Below are positions 1-11,880 of a DNA stretch of 64,000 nucleotides, in pieces. A program made the translations under genes and the position numbers. The stretch spans positions 495,680-559,679 of the forward strand of contig SJOL01006495.1 in assembly GCA_004794785.1 (NCBI GenBank), read 5' to 3'. The notes beneath the pieces were generated by a model. It did not search any database. It had not been told where the DNA came from and was given only the letters and a program-made list of their open reading frames with translations. The stretch comes from Opisthorchis felineus. Its lineage: Eukaryota > Platyhelminthes > Trematoda > Opisthorchiida > Opisthorchiidae. The number at the start of each line of letters is the position of its first letter. The stretch's first letter is position 1.

Positions 1-3000
1 ACTGGTCAACTGTATGCACGAGAAACGCTTCCTTGTGCTCCGGTCGCATCAGTAAGTAGAACTGACTCAAAGTATCCACAGTGCTAGCACCCACTGTACT
101 CGACGAGCTTCCAATGACTTCAGCTGGTTGCCACAGTAAGGGAGGGCGCTTATTCTGCTCCAAGGCCGTTGCCTTCGACGCCTCCACAGCTGTTTTGACA
201 GCGTCGCTGAATGTAGCGCTAAACAGCAGCGTTTGCCGACGATCGGATAGCGCACTCATGATCAAACTAAGGTCGGCGCCGAAGTTGTCTTCCAGTAACC
301 TGTCAGCTTCATCTAAAACAACAACTCGGGTTCGCATTAGTGACCATTCCACTGAGCTGGGATTGGACGGCTCGTCGAGATTTGCTTGCTGTGTTCGTAA
401 CAGGTCTGCAAGTCTCCCGGGTGTGGCTACGATAATATGAGGACCACGAGCAAGGTCAATGCCTTGGTGAACGATGCTTTTACCACCCGTTATGATCAAA
501 ACATTGCACAATGATGTGCCCAGAATCAAATTCAGACCGGCGGCCTGTTCTCCAATCTGGTGAGCCAATTCTCTAAAAAAAGAGAACAATCAGCAACAAA
601 TATAAAAGGATGCACAGGTAAACGTGGGAACTCGAAAGCAAGTGTGCAGTTATATTTGAGGACCACTATAAGTAAGGCATTTGTTGGCCTCGAGGGCCAC
701 TGTTTGAATAATATGAGGACGAAGCACAAGGGAGTTCAACAGGAAAAAATCTCCAAAGCCTTACTGAATCAACGGTTCTCATCAGAACTATTCAGCAGGT
801 GTAACAGTTCGTTGTAACAGTCCGCTGTATCTTGCATAGACTACATAATAGTTTAGCCGCCGAACTCTCACAAGAATTCAAATGACAGAGTTGTATGGTA
901 CGTCGGATTACAGTAGCACGTCATCTGTGAAGTTATCAAATCAAAACGCTGTTTTTATCGTTCGACACTGTGCAAATAAGTGCAGCTGGCAGCCTTAAAT
1001 TTCACACCCAGTGCCTCCTGAACATTAACTCCGAAAAGCCCAGAAGCATTGTAGAGCTATTTTCCCCTATTAGGAAAAAGTTACCTTATCAACAGTGCGA
1101 ATCTCCAGGGCTATTCGAACCCACCACCTCCTGACTAACAGCTGAAAATTAAAGTGTCCGGCTACGAGCGGCTGACAAGCAGTGTGATTAAACCGCACTT
1201 AGATAGGATGTATTTGCACGCATCCTTCGATCGCGAAACTCACACGTCTTGTGTTGACGCGCTCCTTGACTGAAAACTTCTCAGATGAAAGGTTCACTCG
1301 TTTGAATCATGCTTTTTTCTGAGCCACTTATAGTTTGTTGGTAGTGTGAGCAAAGCCCAATTGATACATTCCAAACTCTCTTTATACTACCAACAAACAA
1401 TATATACTTCGGCTCTAGAACAGATTGGAACTTTCATACTACGAATACCATGAGTAGGTGTGTCCGATGTTACGGTGAACAACTGACTTGTCTTTTACGT
1501 GCACTTCGGAGGCGCAAAGTATGATGTTGGGGAAAATCAAAACCCGAGCAAATGTGCAGGTGTTTAGAACTGAGAGACAAAAAATCTCTTGAGCTCATTA
1601 TGATACTCCATTGGTTGATTAACTGGGTGGTGAATTGTGAATCGGGCGTTTGCAGGAAAATAACGGTTAAATGACAAACGTCTGATTGCGTGACGAACGG
1701 GACCAGGGAATTGGAACGGTAAAAATCTCTGAAGCAGTGAAACTTCCAGTTACCTATGTGTGGGTGAGGAGCTCGTTTACAACGTCCCACCTTGGAACTT
1801 GGACTCAAAGGTCACACTAATGAGGCTGTAAGATTTGAGCTTTATTTGGAAGTCTCGCCTGCAATCCATAGCGCAACCTGGAAGGAAATCGATTTTCTTG
1901 CAGGAATCTGTTAACTAATTTGGTTTACTTCGCTGGCAGTACTTATTCGTTATCTCAAGGACGGTGGAGGTAAGGGGTATGTGGCCACTGAGCTCGACAG
2001 TGCCCATTCTCCACTTGCTCGGTGTAAGGCATTGTTACTGACTCCAGAAAATTTGCTCGTCTATGGGACAAATGTTCTTGCCTTAACACCCACCATCGAG
2101 TACACATTATCAGCAGAACGCTGAACTGCAGTTGAGAGATTTACCATCATTTGTACGACTGCCATCCACCAACATGCCTGAGGAGGCTGAAACAGTTAAT
2201 TTGATACTCGAGGTCATTGAAGCACACAAGCCCAATCTTTGCGGCTAGCTGCAAAGTTCCAGTTGGTTCCTGGTTTATTACAACTTAGCCGTGAACATAT
2301 TAGACTGGAACGCCACTTCTTGATGCATGAAGTCGTTATAGGTTTGAACTAAACGTTACTACTCACCCTGGCTTAATCGTGGTCTTCCATGCAAAAGTAC
2401 GGGTACATGTTTGATACGTTCTTCAAACAAACATTTCGTGGCTTTAAGTGAACTATTGGGAGAAGTCACACGGATCTGTAGGAAAGATTAGAGCTAAAGT
2501 TACTTTAATCTAAAAAGAAACTAAGAATGTCTCTTCACTGTCATCGTCTACACTGAGCAAGAGCCACATTCACCAATGATTGGTTATAGTTGGATTACGC
2601 CCCACACGATATCTTAGCCAGAACGGTGCCGAAAATACGCAAGAAACCACTTGTACCATAATTCCTCAGGGAGCTCACACTTCGTGTCAGGAAACGCCCA
2701 CACTAATGTGAACTGAAAGACCAAGAACACGACTGTAGCCTCTTGACATAACACGTAAAAGCGATAAAACCACTAAACTCCACTTATTATACATGGAGAA
2801 GAAACATCCTCTTACCTTGTAGGTGTGATGATCAGGGCGTAGAATGGCTTTAACTCTGTCATCAAAGACTGAATTATCGGTATCAGAAAAGTTGCTGTCT
2901 TTCCCGATCCCGTTTTGGCGCATGCGACAACATCCAAACCTGAAGTTGAACGAAGATAAAGCTCGCTTACCTTCGATTATGGCAGGAATGCAACCACTCT

Positions 3001-3112
3001 GCACTTCTGTTGGTTTGGTTATGCCTTTGTCCTGTAACATGGTAATTATCTCAGGGCAAACACCAATATCTTTAAAAGATATAGTGCCGTCTGTCGATTC
3101 CAACTGCTGCAT
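1..3112 (-). CDS. DDX49: DDX49/Dbp8-type DEAD-box RNA helicase, 5' three exons (partial)
   Basis: Exons on the minus strand are 3112-2971, 2939-2816 and 572-1. Splicing keeps frame at both joins (GAAG|GT and ACAAG|A), all introns are GT-AG, and 279 residues are encoded before the window edge. Seen in order: Q-motif region [11 protein letters not shown] (~33-43), motif I AKTGSGKT (55-62), motif Ia PTRELA (87-92), GG (118-119), motif Ib TPGRL (139-143), motif II DEAD (176-179) and motif III SAT (207-209). The run [15 protein letters not shown] before the edge fits the start of the second RecA domain in DDX49 better than other DEAD-box branches. The start ATG at 3112 gives a usual short DDX49 N-terminus; an upstream in-frame ATG exists at 3229 but would add an unlikely 39 residues. 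DDX49 family members act in nucleolar pre-rRNA processing (established for the family). ATPase motifs are intact, so it is probably functional. The C-terminal domain lies outside the window. Confidence 0.93.
1100..1185 (-). repeat. tRNA-like (SINE-type) relic inside intron 2
   Basis: The minus strand reads CAGGAGGTGGTGGGTTCGAA, which contains a B-box (GGTTCGAA) preceded by an anticodon-arm-like CAGCTGTTAGTCAG and a poor A-box around CTCGTAGCCGG. The acceptor stem does not close, so this is not a working tRNA gene; a tRNA-derived SINE fragment or chance are the alternatives. Confidence 0.3.
1333..1398. repeat. 13-bp inverted repeat (hairpin)
   Basis: GTTTGTTGGTAGT at 1333-1345 and its exact reverse complement ACTACCAACAAAC at 1386-1398, with a 40-nt loop, inside intron 2. 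It could be a miniature foldback relic; no target duplication is evident. Confidence 0.5.
2940..2970 (-). other. 31-nt GT-AG intron 1 of the DDX49-like gene
   Basis: Minus-strand GTAAGC...CTTCAG between exon 1 and exon 2. Removing these 31 nt joins IIEG to [14 protein letters not shown], exactly the family consensus; leaving it in breaks the Walker A frame. Very short 5'-proximal introns are known in schistosomes. Confidence 0.9.
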
Positions 3113-4395
3113 GATGGTAATTTGGCAGCGCAAAAATATAAAGCTGGGTTCCTGCACAACGTATGCTGTTCGGAGGGCTTTTTGGCCTATATAAAATGAA
3201 AAGAAATCGAACATTTTATTCTGAAACATTGAGGGGAATATTACTGGTCTGTGCCCACATTGTTAGATTATGATACTAGACACTAAAAGAATGGATGGAA
3301 TAGCAGTGTTCATCCCAAACATGGAGCTACACTTAAAAGGCTGGTGTTTTTCATATTCAGCTTTTTTGATATGCGGATTTTTGAGTCATAGTCTGTAGCT
3401 TCTACAAGCATTTGGTTTGAAGGACCAGCGGTGTTTCGCTTAAGTGAAACTATGCTGGTCTACTCCAGTAAAACCGAACGTTCAAAAGAAATGATACGGA
3501 GGATTGGATCTTAAAGCATGTAGATGCTGAAACCGCCAACAGGGAAACAGGTAGCCAGGATAGACCTTGATAACAAGGAGGTTTCTAGTATCCATTCATA
3601 GTTAATACCTCCTAGGCCATGATGCGCAGGATTTCTTGTAATGTCCTTCAAGAAGAAAGATTTAATAATTCATCGAAGGCACCCGTGGGCAAAGATTTTA
3701 CCTTCAGATATCCTTTGCTCGTGCAGCTACAATCGCGAACGGACATGGAACAAGGTAGCATTTCTTGTGAGCAATATCAGTTCTTTCCGTAGTGCTCGGG
3801 CGTCAGAGTTGAAATGCTGTTGCTATCTAAACTGGACGGGACGTTGTTCCTCCAGGCTTAGCCATGCCAGGAAGGTTAACAGAGAGCAGCGAGCCCCCGA
3901 ACCACGGGCAATGATAGTGCGGCGTGGGTTAAAGGCGGACTCGTACTGCTGGCTGCGACAGTAGTGTGAGAACACAGTGATGTTAGCCTAGGCAATCACT
4001 GGCTGTCGTCTTAGGGGAGTTGGCTGAAAGCAAGCATCAACAGATGGCGCATAAAGTGATTTTGTCCGTGACGGCGGACCCATATTCGTACGATGACCCA
4101 ACGGGACGAGACGTCTGAGAACGTTTGATCAAGGGTGCACTGCGCATCCTGGACATCCGGTCTCTACTTGAAGGGCGATGAAATGAACGTCACTCACCGG
4201 CTCTTAGCAGACCTCGGATTACGTGCCCCGCTGGATTGTGGATCGAGCCATCGATCAAAAACTGCGGGTGTGGTCCCCATATAAGGCCTCTTCCATGGTC
4301 TGGGCAGCTAGAGGATACCATGCCCTTTTACAAATAAGGTTATACGGCTAAAAATAACTAGCTATAATCCTCTGGAGCTCCGAGCAAACTAACAA
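3113..4395. other. DDX49 upstream region; no gene seen
   Basis: Holds the presumed promoter and 5' UTR of the helicase gene, but I find no convincing TATA or initiator element. The only structured item is the palindrome at 3423-3460. Confidence 0.5.
3423..3460. repeat. 38-bp imperfect palindrome
   Basis: Symmetric blocks about one centre: GACCAGC / GCTGGTC, GTTTC / GAAAC, and central CTTAAG, with mismatches only at 3 + 1 positions per side. It lies about 310 bp upstream of the helicase start codon. Confidence 0.6.
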
Positions 4396-4399
4396 TACC

Positions 4400-6180
4400 T
4401 TTCAGGACACATTTTGATTCCACCACCACAGGGAGAATTCCTATACACAATCCAATCTCCAGATCGCTCGACCTCCATTCACGTTGGCAAACCATCGCGA
4501 TTGCCTCGGGCACTTAGGCACATTGGAAGGAAGGCAGCTGTGAACAGGTCCTCGGGTGTTTGGTGTCCCTCACTTCTTGATTATATACCTGTCAACAGCA
4601 GGTCGTGTGGTGCGATTAGTAGTATCCTACAGAGGGAATCATCCCAGAGAATAGAGGTTGTTGGATTGTTATCTCGACCTACGAGCCTACTAACTACGAC
4701 TCTGACAAAATGATGAATCTTAAGCTCAATCTCACGGTTTCGACAAGCATCGGGAACCGCGATCAATGCATCGACCGGGGTTTCAAACGCACAGTCCGAC
4801 CATCTGAGCTCTGGAGGATTCCATCCCATGGTTCGTCTGGGAATCGAAACAACGGTGTGCCGGCAGCCGACTACATCCAGCCGATCAAAACTTCAGACAT
4901 TCCGAGCGCTATTTGGCACCTATCACTAGCTCCTCTAAAATGGACCCAAATCGATTACATTGTCACCGTGCATTGGTGGAGAAGCTGCATTCAGGGGACA
5001 CCTGGAACACCTACTTTGGATCAGATCGTACGTGAAGCTGACGAGGTGTTCTTGTGGAAGGACGCTGGTCGGTAGGAGCACTTTGCTGTGAACATGTTTG
5101 GGAGTTTCTAACAAAATCGAACAGTGGAACCGGATGAAGAGATACATTGTGACATAGAACAATAGTGGTTGTCTAGTCAACAAGCTCTCGAAAGTGCCGG
5201 AATTAACGTTTATGGGTACAGTGGTCATTCGCCCAGCTGAGTACCCCTGCTAAATACTAAGCATTCTGTTCGTGCTGACCGCAAACACAACGCAGAAATA
5301 AGACCTAACAAGCACCTGCTGTCCAAAAGCTGGCAGAAAGACAGATGCATGGCGGGACAAGCAAGATGAGATGGAAAGAGACTGTATGGATGGTGACAGC
5401 TAACGTTAATTCCGTCTAATCCAATCAACTGACCTAAAGCCGGCATCAGTGACGAAACGCTAATCACAAAAATCTACCGACAGGAAGAACATTGGAGATC
5501 TTTCCATGCCTTACTATAACTGCGAGTATCCTAAAACCACCACTTCCAGCGTCTGTGATATGTGAGCCGGGTCTATTTGTTATAACGGTATTTTCTTCAG
5601 CTTAGTTCTCGGTCTGAATCTCCCAAGCCAGCATTCCAGTGAAAAACAACCACCAAAGGTGCACAACGCATATAAACGCCAAAAACCAGGTCAAGAACAC
5701 TTGCACAGTGCGTCGTGTATAAAGAATGCGCCGCCACAACGTTCCGGAATTTCTGACGCCTTCTGGATGCGACATTGGCAACCGGCATTAGGCGAATGCC
5801 GGGTCATGATTGGCTGTTTGGTCCAGGCTTTCGACCAATCAGAGCTCGCGTCGATGCCGGACCGGCAAGCGGCCCGACTATTGGACAATCTTGTGCGGGA
5901 TAGGCTTATCGGCGTAGCAGCGCCTAGTTGCGAGCGGTAAAGTGGTATCTGTATGGAATTCCGCCTAACACTAATCCAGTCAATCTACCTGCTAAAGAAG
6001 CACGTGAAGCTATTGGCATCTTGAGAAATGGCAGGTCTCCTGACGAAACTGAACTGTCTTCAAAATTATTAAAAAGTGGCTAGGACACTTTTCTGACAGA
6101 CATATATGCTGAGATTTTGATAAAACAGTGACCTCTACTTCTTCTTAGCCTTTAAAAAAGGCTGGACAACCAGCTAGGGC
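4400..6180 (+). mobile_element. RTE-type LINE relic: endonuclease to start of RT, interrupted
   Basis: Broken pieces of an apurinic endonuclease-reverse transcriptase protein, in order along the plus strand. About 4570-4625 gives SLLDYIPVNSRSCG (the DWIPxNSRLC block of the endonuclease). About 4925-4995 gives KWTQIDYIVTVHWWRSCIQ (the WTQIDHIxxxxRWR block near its end). About 5955-6035 gives EAREAIGILRNGRSPDE (the linker before the RT), followed by FKKG near 6150. Between endonuclease and RT sits a separate repeat (5597-5925). Multiple stops and frameshifts make it non-functional. Assignment to RTE or a related clade rests on family recognition, not a search. Confidence 0.75.
5597..5925 (-). 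repeat. Dispersed repeat, copy 1 (promoter-like module)
   Basis: Aligns in the same orientation with 16397-16750 over about 300 bp, sharing GATTGGCTGTTTGGTCCA-like and TTCTCGGTCTGA blocks. Read on the minus strand it has three CCAAT boxes (near 5840, 5810 and 5775) followed about 60-125 bp later by TATA-like TTTATACA (near 5720). It may be a solo LTR or another promoter-carrying repeat; no coding potential is seen. Confidence 0.6.
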
Positions 6181-7480
6181 TAAGTCTCATACCGACTGTA
6201 TGGAGGATCCCGACGATTTTCATTCAACGCAGACGACTTTCATCCACGATGTGCCGCGGAGAACATGTCGACTACCTTGTTCTTCCTGGATGTTATTTGG
6301 ATCCTCACACTGCATCGAATTCTGGAACACTAACACGTACATCAGCCGTTAAACGAATATCGGAGCTGACCCCGATTTGGTGGATAAAGATACCCTATGG
6401 AAATATCCCCTAGAAAATCGTGTACTAAACAAATTTATCAAAAGCTTAGGGGCTGCTCAGGAGAACATATCAGGCAGCGTCCGAACATGTGAACAGCTTC
6501 TACCATGCTTCAGTGCTACCACGCTCCTCCGGGCTACACTGGCAGAAGTTCGGTTTCTCAAGATTAAACCACATAAAGACTAATAGAGAAAAGACTGAGG
6601 AAGAACTGCGAGTCTTCGTACTACTAATAGTCGTGGCGCGAGACAGTCCAGTTGTACTTTCTGCATCAGGAATGTGAGAGCAGTAATGTGTTTTTCTCTG
6701 CATTTTCAGATCCATGGAAGCACTGCTACTTCCGCACCACGAAGGGCAAGATGGAAGACTTTGGCTCCATATATATTCTCCGACTGCAAAGGGCCCCACA
6801 GTCACTGTCAGTGGATTACTTGATGCGGGTCAAATACTTAAGAAAATCAAGAGCACAATCCCTCCCTCATCACCTAGTGTCAGGCTGCACCGGCCCTCCA
6901 CAGCTAAGAAGATTAGTCTTTCAGGTCGTTGGCTATTGCAGAAACGTCTTGAAAGAGTAGGCTCAGATTAGGAACAACCAAAAAGAAATATTGATCCAAC
7001 CGGTTTGCACCCATAAGTGACGGCGAGTGGGGACATACCAATTTGCGACCCAGAACTTCAAATATTAGGACGATTCTCGACAGGGATGCAGGTGACGCAC
7101 CCGGAGAGCATACAGTCCTAGTGACGGCTATCACCAAAGCCCAGTTAGCGACTCAAGGAAAAATACAGGGAACCTGTTACTCGCTCCAGTGTTTTTAAAC
7201 GTGGCAAGAGTCGAGGAGAACACTAATTCGGGTCATCAGCAACCTCTTTATCAACAGCACATCATTAACCAACAGTGATGTTTAAAGTCCATAGACCCTA
7301 ATTTTCCTTGAAAGCCATGTTGTAAAGGAAGGGATAAAAGTGGATGGGGAAGAACCTAGCGCCAGACTTCCAAGTGCCTGCAATTCTAGACACTCAATCG
7401 GACAACCTGAGTAGAAACGGAAAACAACAACGCCATTCATGGCAGAACGTTCATTAGCAACCACATCTTACAGTGACGTT
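6181..7480. other. No recognisable gene; probable decayed LINE interior
   Basis: Lies between two RTE endonuclease relics. Open frames of 60-100 codons occur on both strands (for example 6652-6971), but none carries a motif I can name. I see no promoter or RNA gene. Confidence 0.4.
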
Positions 7481-7484
7481 GAGC

Positions 7485-8190
7485 GGTGCTCTGTATTAGA
7501 AACAATAATTCAAGATGCAACCACAGTGGTCGGGCTAACCGCCTCATCACTCACCATTTGCTTCCGATAGCTCACTTCTGGTGATCCAGAGGCCACTGTG
7601 GCAGAACGTGCAGGGGTTGGTATCGTCCTAAGTTACCGGAAGGAAGGATCCTTGTTTGACTGGATACTCGCTGATAGTCGACTCAGCGCGGTTCGTCTGG
7701 CAACGTCCGTGGAAGCCTTACAAGCGCAAAGTTGACAGCTGTCTGTTTGCGCTCTCTGCTTACGCTCCAATCGACTGTAGCTCTGACAACATTATATATG
7801 TCTTACGGCGCCAGGTTACGGCAGGTTAAAAGCTCAACTATTGTTGTGGTTGCCAGAGATCCGAGTACACAAGTGGGCAAACTTAGAGCACCTAAAACCC
7901 AATTAGGTGGCCGACGTGTACTAGACTCAATATGTACGGAGTGACAAACGACTGCTTCAGTTATCTGACAATCGTAGATTGTTTTTATGGAGTACTAACG
8001 TCCGAAATAACCGAAGTTGTCTGACCACATGGCGTTCTCCAACGGCGCACCGGTCATGATACCGAATTGACCACATCTCTATCGGTTATGGATGGCGCGG
8101 GTTATATCGTTTTGGAACACACCTGCAGATTCTGACCAAGCGCTCATCCGGATTCGCTTCTCTCTTCGTTTTCCATGGCCGGGTAAGGGG
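7485..8190 (+). mobile_element. RTE-type LINE relic: endonuclease domain
   Basis: In sequence: SVLETIIQDATTVVGL (~7490), SGDPEATVAERAGVGIVLS (~7575-7635), DWILADSRLSAVRLATSV (~7655-7715), then after frameshifts RIDHISIGYGWRGL (~8065-8110). The same ordered blocks appear in the copies at 4.4 and 25 kb. The protein would nick target DNA for target-primed reverse transcription; this copy is broken. Confidence 0.8.
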
Positions 8191-9090
8191 CGGAAAATGG
8201 CTTAGCAACAGAGGGGCTGGCAGATTCCGAAGTTAGACTAATCCCTCAGTTTTCTTCTGGACCTTCTTCCAACTGCCCCACCATTGGACCTGAATTCGTG
8301 CTAGAATGAGATCACCTTATCTTTGCACAGTGACGGGAGCTTACGACACGGCGCTACCAAGTCCGCTCAAGCAGTGGATACTAGACAGAACAGTGGTACT
8401 ACTGTATTCTCAGAGACATGCTCCCAATGGTCGCGAACATAATTCGACCAAACGAATAATCAGACCTCAAGTGGAAGTAAGCGTGCGCATCAAACACGAG
8501 GCCTTGTGAACAGAGAAGGCTAATGTAATGGGAAAGGTTCAGGAAGCCTGGAAAGGTGGAGGGTAATTTCAGTTGAGCCGTGCAACCGGATCCTGGAAAC
8601 CGCCTGTGAGCGAGACCATCAAGGACTAAATTGGACGACCACCTACAGCAAAGGACGCCCAGACCGCGGGGCCTAGATCTCTGAACAACACTTCACGTGG
8701 CCAACTGCTGCAACTCACTTGGATCCTGGAACTGAAGTAAAATCATGGAAGGTGAACCTGGGACTTCCTACAGCCTCGGAGGCCTATGGTGGTATATATA
8801 TTCTCTCCATGGACACCGACCTCCTGGTCCGGAAGATCTCCCACCCGCATTGGTCAGGGACGTGAGGAAAATCCTTAGAACAGGTTGCCACGTATGCTCC
8901 AACCCCCAACCTGGAGGGCCAGAAGACTGTGCTAGTCAGAGCCCTAACCATTGATCAGCCTGGTATGAGACCCTGTGTGCTACACGCACACCACCTAGTA
9001 CGGCCCAATGGGTCACGCAGGAAAACAGACCATCACACTACTTTTTCATGGTGAACAGCTGTACAGTTTAGAGACTCGATTACTTCAAGA
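8191..9090. other. Unassigned stretch between LINE fragments
   Basis: Contains a 69-codon open frame at 8745-8954 of unusual composition (rich in Pro and Gly) with no recognised motif. It is possibly the decayed middle of the flanking RTE copies; nothing firmer can be said. Confidence 0.35.
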
Positions 9091-9094
9091 GGTC

Positions 9095-9400
9095 TCTGGT
9101 AACCCCAGTCTCACAACCACAGCAGGTGCAAGCTTTTGGCGAACAACAACGAGACAGTTAGAAAAGCGGTGTTCGGGTGCATAACGGGACTTCAATTGGA
9201 CAATGTAAGCAGCATCAGAAAATGCGGTGGTTAGGCAAGGAATGGCGCTTGCCGAACCATCCTTTGTCGAGGAGTATGATACTTTCTGTGCCTGATTTAA
9301 AATGGCGAAACGAGAGGTGGTCACTCTTTGACCTAAGAGAGGGGCATAGAAGAGACTGCGAAAAGTCACGTTGTTGTGAGTGCTATTAACCTTCCAGAAT
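9095..9400 (+). mobile_element. RTE-type LINE relic: C-terminal domain
   Basis: The plus-strand frame at 9177-9389 reads GTSIGQCKQHQKMRWLGKE then LPNHPLSRSMILSVPDLKW. This is the conserved block after the RT (family pattern HxxLRWLGHVLRMPxHRLPxRxLFSxPxSEWRK). It may be the 3' part of the same copy as 7485-8190. Confidence 0.75.
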
Positions 9401-9659
9401 GGGGTTCGCGTGATTCCCACTGTGCTCGGTCGGAGGCGCTGCAAGACATGCTTGCTAATCGTCGTCAACGGCATTCTTGCAACCAGTTTATATCCAGAGT
9501 GTCTGAATGAGTTCCTGGACGTGTAAGCACTGTGGAGTGAGTGTGGTAGACTAGCACTAAGTCACAACCGTTACTTTTCCCGTCACAATACGGCCTTCAA
9601 CTAAATTGAGGTTTTACGGCAACAAAGAATCAGTGCAGAACACTGATGTTGTGTTGCGG

Positions 9660-10075
9660 CTGATGAGGATAGTGGTGAGAAGGCGGTTCGCACGGATTGC
9701 AACCAGACTGCTCGTAATCGCACTCACAACCCGCTGCCGAGAGAAAGGTTGACCCTCTCTCTGATCGCGCTAATAAATTAGGCATGGAAAACAGGATCTT
9801 TTTCCACTGACCACAATTCCGTGTGGACAGTACATGACAAAACTTCAGCTTCTGGTGCTAGACACACTCTGACAAAAGTCTTTGTTGCACACCTGATCAC
9901 ATGCTTTCCAACTTTCTAGTTGCGAATCCATTAGCACCGGCCATTAGCACAAGCCATGATTCTGAGACAGCGGTTATCAAAGATGTCAAGAAATTACGGT
10001 TCCGTTGCTCGCCGATAACACATTTTATAACGATACAGCAGAACAGCCCGCACCGTAGCCTTTCAAACTACGTCA
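9660..10075 (-). mobile_element. RTE-type LINE relic: C-terminal domain, minus strand
   Basis: About 9840-10060 is the reverse complement of 23850-24100, with obvious base-level similarity (for example CTTCTGGTGCTAGACACTCT-like and GATTCTGAGACA blocks). Further downstream on the minus strand comes ILFSMPNLLARSERGSTF, the LFSxPNSEWRKxRGG block. Confidence 0.7.
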
Positions 10076-10204
10076 ACTAGCTCCTAGTCGTGTGTCCGAG
10101 AAAAAGCGGGCTTTTTGCAATAATTCAGTCTTTTTGGCTTTTATTAGGGCCACCTTCGCCCGTGTTTACGTGACGGTCAATCAAGTTTCCACCACCGGTG
10201 TAAT

Positions 10205-10525
10205 TGTATCCATGCTGATGACGGTGACAAGTTGGTGAATGACAAGATATAGGACGAACTCTAGCTCTTCAGAGCCCTGGTGTTCCTACTGTCGATCTGA
10301 AATACGTAGATGGCATCGTTCTCATCTCTGGAGAAGAAGAGCCAGGTGTTTTTGGATTAACCGACCAAAGTCCTGCAGCATGCGCTTTGCACTCAGAGTG
10401 TACGGTCGAGCTAATGGTCATGCAGTCAATGGAGACGCCAACTGCAATCCAAGAAAGAAAACAATTGAGGCTGTGGGGCGTTCCGCGTACCTTGGAAGTT
10501 GTATGAATTCCAATTGCATTCATTA
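10205..10525 (+). mobile_element. RTE-type LINE relic: RT palm (decayed YADD)
   Basis: At 10291-10355 the frame VDLKYVDGIVLISGEEEPG matches the RT palm block VDLEYADDIVL...EEEEKAQ, with YADD decayed to YVDG. Later codons around 10460-10495 resemble the EVVERFTYLGS block. It lies back-to-back with an opposite-strand copy that starts at 10530. Confidence 0.7.
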
Positions 10526-10529
10526 TCAC

Positions 10530-11720
10530 CATCATCATTTACAGCAACAACCGATGAGAACACTGGTGCTTCAGTGCCTTATAACCGTGCCAATTTGTTT
10601 AAATATAGCCTTATTACAAAATAAATGGGATAGGGAGGGAGACCTAGGGCTAAACCACAACAAACATCTCAGGTGCCTACACAGCCAACACCCGGTCAGA
10701 CGATCTGGATAGAAATTGACCGCATGGATGCCACTAAAATCGGTTAGCCGCCATATCATCCAGTGTCTCCAGCCAAGTAGATGGAGGGCCACGCGGACTT
10801 CAATCTGAAGTCTAACAGCACCAACAGCCCCCAAACTTTTCGTAACACCTTTCATTGCCTTCTGTTATGTTAAATTCTGTCCACATCTGGGTTTCCGCCA
10901 CTCCCAGCTAGGCACGGAAAACAGAGCTCGTTTCAGCTGGTGTGACTCGACTTGCGTAACGCATGGCCCAGCCACCTTAGATTGCAGTGCCGGATGCAGT
11001 ATTTGTGTGAAGTACCGTCTGCTTCAGCAAAAACCCGCCTCCTGATCGTAAAAGCAGTCGTTTAACTGTAACTTTCCTTCGGTGTCTAGATTCCAAGCCG
11101 ACCATGGAAAGCACGAGGGATGAGATGCTGCCAGGTTGTCCAGGTCCTTGATTTCTAGCCACGGAACTCCACATCAGCCCGCACATTGAACATTCAGCTG
11201 TCTCGCAGCCGCACAACAATACAGCCTGTGCCGTAGTCCGATATATGCGTCATTTAAGACCCACTGAAGCGCCTTTATGATACCGCAAGAAGCGCAGATT
11301 GGGGAACGCAACTCAGGCCTTCGAGATTCATGTGTTCATTTCGTCGGTCCCACTGCCGTCAGAACTAATGCAACTTCCAAGTGTTCCACAAACTCCAGCA
11401 TCAAGTCTTGAATTCCCAGGAACATGTTCAAAGACTACGCGTCTTACAGTATGACATTTCGGGCACCACTGCATGTGGAGCTCCCGACGCACTCTCACGC
11501 GCCCAGAAGTATGCGAATATAAACAGTGCATGAACTTCTGCAGCATGACCTGTTGCGCAAGCGTGTTGAAAAGAACTAACCGGTCGACAGACCAGGTGGG
11601 ATTTCTCCAGGAATAGAAACTCGGTTAGGCTAGACAAAAGGCATTCGCTAATTTCCCAAGCCGTTGAAGGCTCCCAGTCCACCGTCCAGGGCTGTGTTTC
11701 GGGCACTAAATCTAACCGTT
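10530..11720 (-). mobile_element. RTE-type LINE relic: RT to 3' end, minus strand
   Basis: Minus strand, 5' to 3': SLYSHTSGRVRVRREL (RT, ~11520), LGSCISSDGSGTDEMNT (~11380), CGCETAE (~11210), WLGHALRK (~10965), then MKGVTKSLGAVGA (~10855). The 3' end is probably near 10530, where the minus strand reads AAATGATGATGGTGATAATG, a short-repeat tail typical of RTE elements. Stops and frameshifts run throughout. Confidence 0.75.
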
Positions 11721-11880
11721 GACTTGTTCTTCGAAGTGTTCAACCCACCGATTCACACTTTTTTTTTAGAGGTGAGTCGTTTTTTTATATGTTTTGCTCA
11801 CCGGAACCCTCTTTGGATTCGTTGAGCGTGCCGGACGGGGCAGTGTACGCACATTCCCAGAGTTTCACGCCTCCCCTATG

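Larger units (their letters stand above)
573..2815 (-). other. Intron 2 of the DDX49-like gene (2243 nt)
   Basis: Donor GTAAGAGG at 2815 and acceptor TTTTTTTAG ending at 573 on the minus strand; splicing rebuilds [11 protein letters not shown]. Inside it I see only a small hairpin (1333-1398) and a tRNA-like relic (about 1100-1185); the rest shows no coding or repeat structure I can recognise. Confidence 0.85.

Noticed and set aside
3112..3229. Upstream ATG extending the DDX49 N-terminus by 39 residues
   Set aside because: Family members start close to the Q-motif region; the extension is hydrophobic and unlike DDX49.
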